Source: Scalesia atractyloides (Eukaryota; Streptophyta; Magnoliopsida; Asterales; Asteraceae). From it: DNA of 64,000 nt. The position numbers and the translations under genes were made by a program. Where the stretch lies: the NCBI GenBank assembly GCA_947069175.1, contig CAMTDV010000002.1:10085054-10149053 (forward strand), written 5' to 3'. Positions 59,725 to 64,000 of the stretch are shown in pieces; positions within the stretch are counted from its first letter, which is position 1, and every line of letters begins with the position of its first letter. The notes beneath the pieces were generated by a model, which made no database searches, had not been told where the DNA came from, and saw only the letters and a program-made list of their open reading frames with translations.

Positions 59725-61143
59725 GGTAGAGTTCATGCGTGAACTACGATAACCAATGTAAACACAAAAAATTTCTAAAAAAATCAATAAAACACACAAG
59801 TTTTTATTTAATATCCTTTTTTGAAAAAAATTGCTATTTTTCAATAAAAATAACAAAAAAATCCGAGTAATAATTATCGATGCACATGTACATATGTATC
59901 AAGAAATTTCGTAATACATTACTAGTAGTAGACAATTGCACTTTCATTTACACTACCATTTGTAATATTGTATATATAATGATACACATGTGTATTTTTA
60001 ATATTGATATTATATTGTTTGGTTAGGAATTTTTTTTAACTTTTTCTTTTGATATTTCTTAATTTATATTTTAACCTTAATTCCTTTAATTTGAATGTTT
60101 TAGTTATTAATTTTAATAAAACTGTCATTATATTTTTTGTTATGTTAATATCTATGTTTTGATAGTTTAGAGGTAGAATATTTTCATAATAATTTTGATA
60201 TAAATTTATATTCAGCAGGACTTAAATTCTCAGGCCTGCCAAACCAAGACTTTTACCAAATGTTAGTGTTCTAGCAACGTTATCAAAAAAATATTGATTG
60301 AAAGAATAGTTTATACAGTTGAAATCGACTATAGGTCCTATCATTGTTGATCAGGTTATATGCGGCACTTAATATTTTCACTCGAACGTTTATCCCTATA
60401 TTTCGGTTAATAGCGCCAGATAATATGATTTCGATTAAATTGAGATGAATGATTCAGTTAATAGCACAAGACAATTACTATGTAAAGTTGGTTTGTTTTC
60501 TAAAAGAATCAGTTTTACGCATTACCAACTATATGTCGGGTTGTCTAGGGCATCAAATCCTTAACCCGTGTAATACATTGGTCTAATAACCTAGTTATAT
60601 ATATATAGGAGAAGAATCCGTTATAAATCCCCCTATATTACCAAAACCGCGAGAACCAATATGCACACAACCAAAAATACCTAATAAAACACACATATTT
60701 TTTTAATATTTTTTTGAAAATATCACTATTTTTCGTTAATAAAAAAACAAAAAAATCGAGTAACAATTATCCATGAACGTGTGCATATGTATAATTTCTT
60801 TGATAAATTCCGTAATACATTACTAATATTAGATAATTGCAATTTCATTTACACGGCCATCAATTATACACTACTTTTTACATTAACAATATTATAAATG
60901 ACATGTGTATCTATATGTATCAACATGATATAATGTGTTTTGTTATACTACTTTGAATACACTTTCTTTTTCATCTATCATTACCATCTATGAACACTAA
61001 CATTACCTCCTACCATCCATAATACAATACAATTACCTCCTACCATCCATATTACAATACGATTACAAATATTTCACTTTATTACATGTATATGAACACC
61101 CTTTATACCATTCAAACAATATATTACATCATAAAGTGACAAA
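59722..61143. mobile_element. Second Micron-like element, partly inverted
   Basis: Left arm 59722 to about 60003 is in the same orientation as at 29155. Then comes the reverse complement of the downstream flank of the first copy (60008-60400 versus 41595-41240), a 200-bp spacer (60401-60606), the reverse complement of the right arm (60607 to about 60925) and of the loop (to about 61143). This order is what an inversion with one breakpoint at the inner edge of the left arm would give. Confidence 0.65.
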
Positions 61144-62590
61144 TGATCGGATAGAATGTAGTTTAAAACCCGACAAGTACCTTGACATGTATAAAACGGG
61201 TAAACTATAAACATTATGGATTTTGAACTTAAAATGATAAGGTTAAACCCGTTTTGGTTGATTTCCGAAAAATGGTTACATATACGTAACCGTGCGCATA
61301 TTAGCGATAACGGGTAACCGGATAAGTCATGGACAAGTTGTCATTATACTTTAAATAAGTTAAGATATCAGTAGGATATCAACTTATATGCCTGTTAAGG
61401 TTTTAAAACGAAATTATGCCTCATAAGGGAAATTTGGTAATTTTACACATAGTTTATAAATTATTTGGGATTCAGAGTTTATAACATGTACCTACTGTAA
61501 ATATGCATAAAATAAGTTTTAAAATCAGTAGGTAACAAATCTTGGTCCATTAATATGGTTTAAAACCATACTATGCGCCGAAACGGCGCTTATGTCGTAA
61601 AGTGACGTCTTTAAGCGATGTTTATGAAAACTGATGTTTGGATCAGATTAAAATGTTTAAAATATGTTAATTAATATAACATATCGGTAAGTAAGTGATT
61701 TATATCGAAAAGATTTGATTAAAACTATTTTATAAGCTACAAGGGCTAAAACTGTCATTTATCGACATAGTTTAAAGACTTGTTTAAAACTCAGTTTATA
61801 ACTTGGTTTAATATCCCAAATAATCCTACTTATGATATTACATTAGTAGAAATTCATTTCCAAGTTCATTACCATTTGAAACCTTGTTTTGTTCAAAAGG
61901 GCATTTTGGTAAAAAATGGCATAATTATGGAACTTGCGCATAAACTTGGATTCTGATTATGATCATATAATATAACCTCAGAGGGTTATGCTACATTATA
62001 TTATGATCATAATGAAACTTTAGATCAGTAGGTAACTAATCTAAATTGGGTCAGAATCGAAAGTCAAAGCAGAAGTCAAACCTTGCGACTTTTGGTTGCG
62101 AACCGACCCTAGAACTGAAATTGACGAGTTGAACATGTTCATACGTGTTCTAATAATTACTACCAACTTGTCTAAGTGTCAAAACAGGTTTCATAACATA
62201 TATAAGATTAATTTATAATTTTTCCGAAAAATGGCCTGTTTGACTTTTTAATACCATAACTTTGACCCATCAATTGGTCTAGCAAACGTGATCTTCAGGA
62301 GGTGCCCTTTTTAGGGACTAACACCTACCTTACTATGATCACTTAGCCATGTTCATTTCGAACAATGACTGGACCATAATGATCTTAACCGAAAGTCAAA
62401 GAGTTTTACGTAAAACGCTTGACTTTAGGCTATAGAAGCCTATAAACGAAAATGCACAAGAAAGGAACACTTACCAGTGATTCCTAGATGCAAAAGAACT
62501 ATGTTGGACTGCTCCTTTTAGTTAGGAACTTCCAAAGGAGGGAGAAGAGTGAATAAGAAAGGTGCAAGTTGAAATGGTAAACTTAAGTAC

Positions 62591-62600
62591 CTATTTATAG
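62591..62600 (-). promoter_or_regulatory. Putative TATA box of element 3 LTR
   Basis: Minus strand CTATAAATAG, followed about 130 bases downstream by a GGTAAGTG splice-donor-like word (about 62475). Confidence 0.55.
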
Positions 62601-63102
62601 TTGGAGAGCTCAAAGGAGGTGAAGCCAGGTGTCTAGGGGTGTAAGAAAAAGCTTACAAGTGTCCCAAAACGTGGCATAGCTTATTAGGAAGGCCATGGTT
62701 TCGGATTTAATGGTTTTGGAGCTTTGCTTGGGCTCCAAAACAAACATTCTGTTGCAGGTATGTTCTCGCGGGGCGCGAGAGACACAGGTCGGGTCTCTCG
62801 CAGCCCGCGACCGCCCCTATTTCGGTTTTAAAATTTGACACTTTGGCCCCTAAACTATATAAAGCTTATAAAAACGATTTTAAATACTATTTTGGCACTT
62901 TTAGCCCTCTGTAGCCAATACTTGGCATACCCGGGATTATGCCCGGGCATTATTGAGCTCTCGGTTCGTTAAAAGGTCACTCAGAGGTATAAATTAACAT
63001 GTTGACACTTTTAATCCCTCCAATATCCAACTTTTACATATTTACAGAATTGAACTCTCTCGTCCAACAAACGGTACGTATGAGAGTTAGGACTTCACAA
63101 AG

Positions 63103-63325
63103 GATCACTCAGAGGCTTATCACAAGCATGTTGATTCGGATGTCACTCAGAGGCTTGGCATGTTGACGTATTAGTCACTCAGAGGCCAAGTTTCAAGCAT
63201 GTTGACATATCAGTCACTCAGAGGCTAATGATTTAAGCATGTTGACGTATCAGTCACTCAGAGGCTATTATTTATGCATGTTGACATCTGTTCGTCACTC
63301 AGAGGCTCAATCTTGAGCATGTTGA
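63103..63325. repeat. ~42-bp tandem repeat in element 3 LTR
   Basis: Six units with TCACTCAGAGGCT ... AGCATGTTGAC and a variable spacer. One more diverged unit lies at 62980-63010. Confidence 0.9.
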
Positions 63326-63417
63326 CGCCTTTAGTCCTTATTGGTCTTTAACAGACAATTATATAAAATACAACACGTGTCACTATATTATTGGACATGA
63401 TTTTACAGGGTGTTACA

Positions 63418-64000
63418 TCCTCACCCCCTTAAAAGAAATCTCGACCTCGAGATTTTATTCAAAAAGACGGGGGTACTTTTGTCGCATAGTGGACTCAACC
63501 TCCCATGTATATTCATGACCTCTAAAAGCGTCCCATTTAACCTTTACTATAGGTAATATCTTTCTTCAGAGTTTCTTAACCTGTCGATCCTCGATCAAAA
63601 TTGGTTTCTTAATGAACCTCAGGTTTTCATCAATTTGCACCTCATTGTGCGACATTGCTAGTGACTCATCGGCTAGACATTTCTTAAGATTAGATATGTG
63701 GAATACATCATGAATTCCATTAAGCTCCTCTGGCAACCTGAACTTATAAGCTACAGTGCCGACACATTCGGTTATCTCGAAGGGTCCTATATATCTAGGG
63801 CTTAACTTGCCCTTCTTTCCAAAACGCATCACACCTTTCCAGAATGATACTTTTAGCATGACCTTGTCCCCTACTTGGAACTTAAGAGGTTTACGCCTCA
63901 TGTCAGCATAGCTCTTCTGCCTATCCCTGGCAGCTTTGAGACAATCATGAATTTGCATAATGTGGTCTCCGGGACAATGTCAGGTCCTGACAGTTGGGCC
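63418..64000 (-). pseudogene. Element 3 integrase C-terminus and chromodomain-like tail
   Basis: Open minus frame 63958-63566 (130 codons) reads RQKSYADMRRKPLKFQVGDK, KGKLSPRYIGPFEI and FHISNLKKCLADESL, the GPY/F-type region after the integrase core. A TGA after QVKKL (where relatives have Arg) interrupts it. Downstream, ILPIVKVKWDAFRGHEYTWE and MRQKYPRLF give a chromodomain-like tail. Upstream (63959-64000) AQLSGPDIVPETT is in a different frame, with a small deletion at the junction. Related to, but clearly distinct from, elements 1 and 2. Confidence 0.88.

Larger units (their letters stand above)
61144..64000 (-). mobile_element. Element 3: 3' part of another Ty3/gypsy element
   Basis: LTR from about 61144 (outer end uncertain; TG at 61144 assumed) to 63417 (GGTGTTACA), then a PPT (minus CTTTTAAGGGGGTGAGGA) and the 3' end of pol running out of the window. 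The LTR is unrelated in sequence to the main family and has no tRNA-like modules. It directly follows the Micron-like loop, so its left end may be a true insertion boundary; the partner flank is outside the window. Confidence 0.82.

Noticed and set aside
63103..63325. CRISPR-like array
   Set aside because: Spacers are short and similar, the setting is a plant LTR, and no cas-like gene is present; plain tandem repeat.

Overview
The window is plant nuclear DNA of the gene-poor, transposon-filled kind. I see no intact host gene, rRNA, functional tRNA, CRISPR array or bacterial-type operon. The reasons for calling it a plant are Ty3/gypsy chromovirus-type retrotransposons primed by initiator tRNA-Met, MULE and hAT transposase relics with plant-type GT-AG introns, and AT-rich noncoding DNA. 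The LTR and relic style looks eudicot, perhaps Asteraceae; that is an impression from memory, not a demonstration.

Layout. 1-2396: decayed MULE transposase followed by an OTU-like protease domain. 2397-5550: a cluster of DNA palindromes and an ~85-bp minisatellite, much of it in the intron of a decayed ORF. 5560-9380: a repeat 'arm', a broken hAT element and AT-rich DNA. 9380-26117: copy A of a large duplicated segment (noncoding arm, gene fragments, MULE 5' coding part), interrupted by the complete minus-strand element 1 (14599-25320, TSD ccgag). 26118-27618: LTR fragment. 27619-29150: AT-rich repeat. 29155-41219: a Micron-like inverted-repeat element in a (TA)n tract, interrupted by the young plus-strand element 2 (29799-40904, TSD gatat). 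41220-42691: unclassified DNA and an LTR piece. 42692-46547: 3' end of a truncated element whose LTR carries a 1.37-kb non-autonomous MULE. 46548-55740: copy B of the duplicated segment, interrupted by a solo LTR (52039-54674, TSD cgttg). 55790-57590: inverted copy of the arm. 57590-58820: gene-like fragment. 58821-61143: second copy of the AT-rich repeat and of the Micron-like element, part of it inverted. 61144-64000: 3' end of element 3, running off the window.

The insertions can be checked internally because the two segment copies are paralogous: the insertion points of element 1, the solo LTR, the internal MULE and element 2 each have an unoccupied counterpart elsewhere in the window. 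The most unusual signal is that every LTR of the main family (five complete, one fragment) carries the same four tRNA-like modules. Three are in element sense, in the LTR part nearer the PBS; one class II (Ser/Leu-like) module is antisense near the other end, usually followed by a T-run. This is a Pol III-like architecture inside Pol II LTRs, conceptually like the 5S-carrying Cassandra elements but with tRNA-like units. Element 2 is the youngest by LTR similarity, yet its coding region has stops, a frameshift and a lost catalytic RT aspartate, which raises the possibility of mobilisation in trans.
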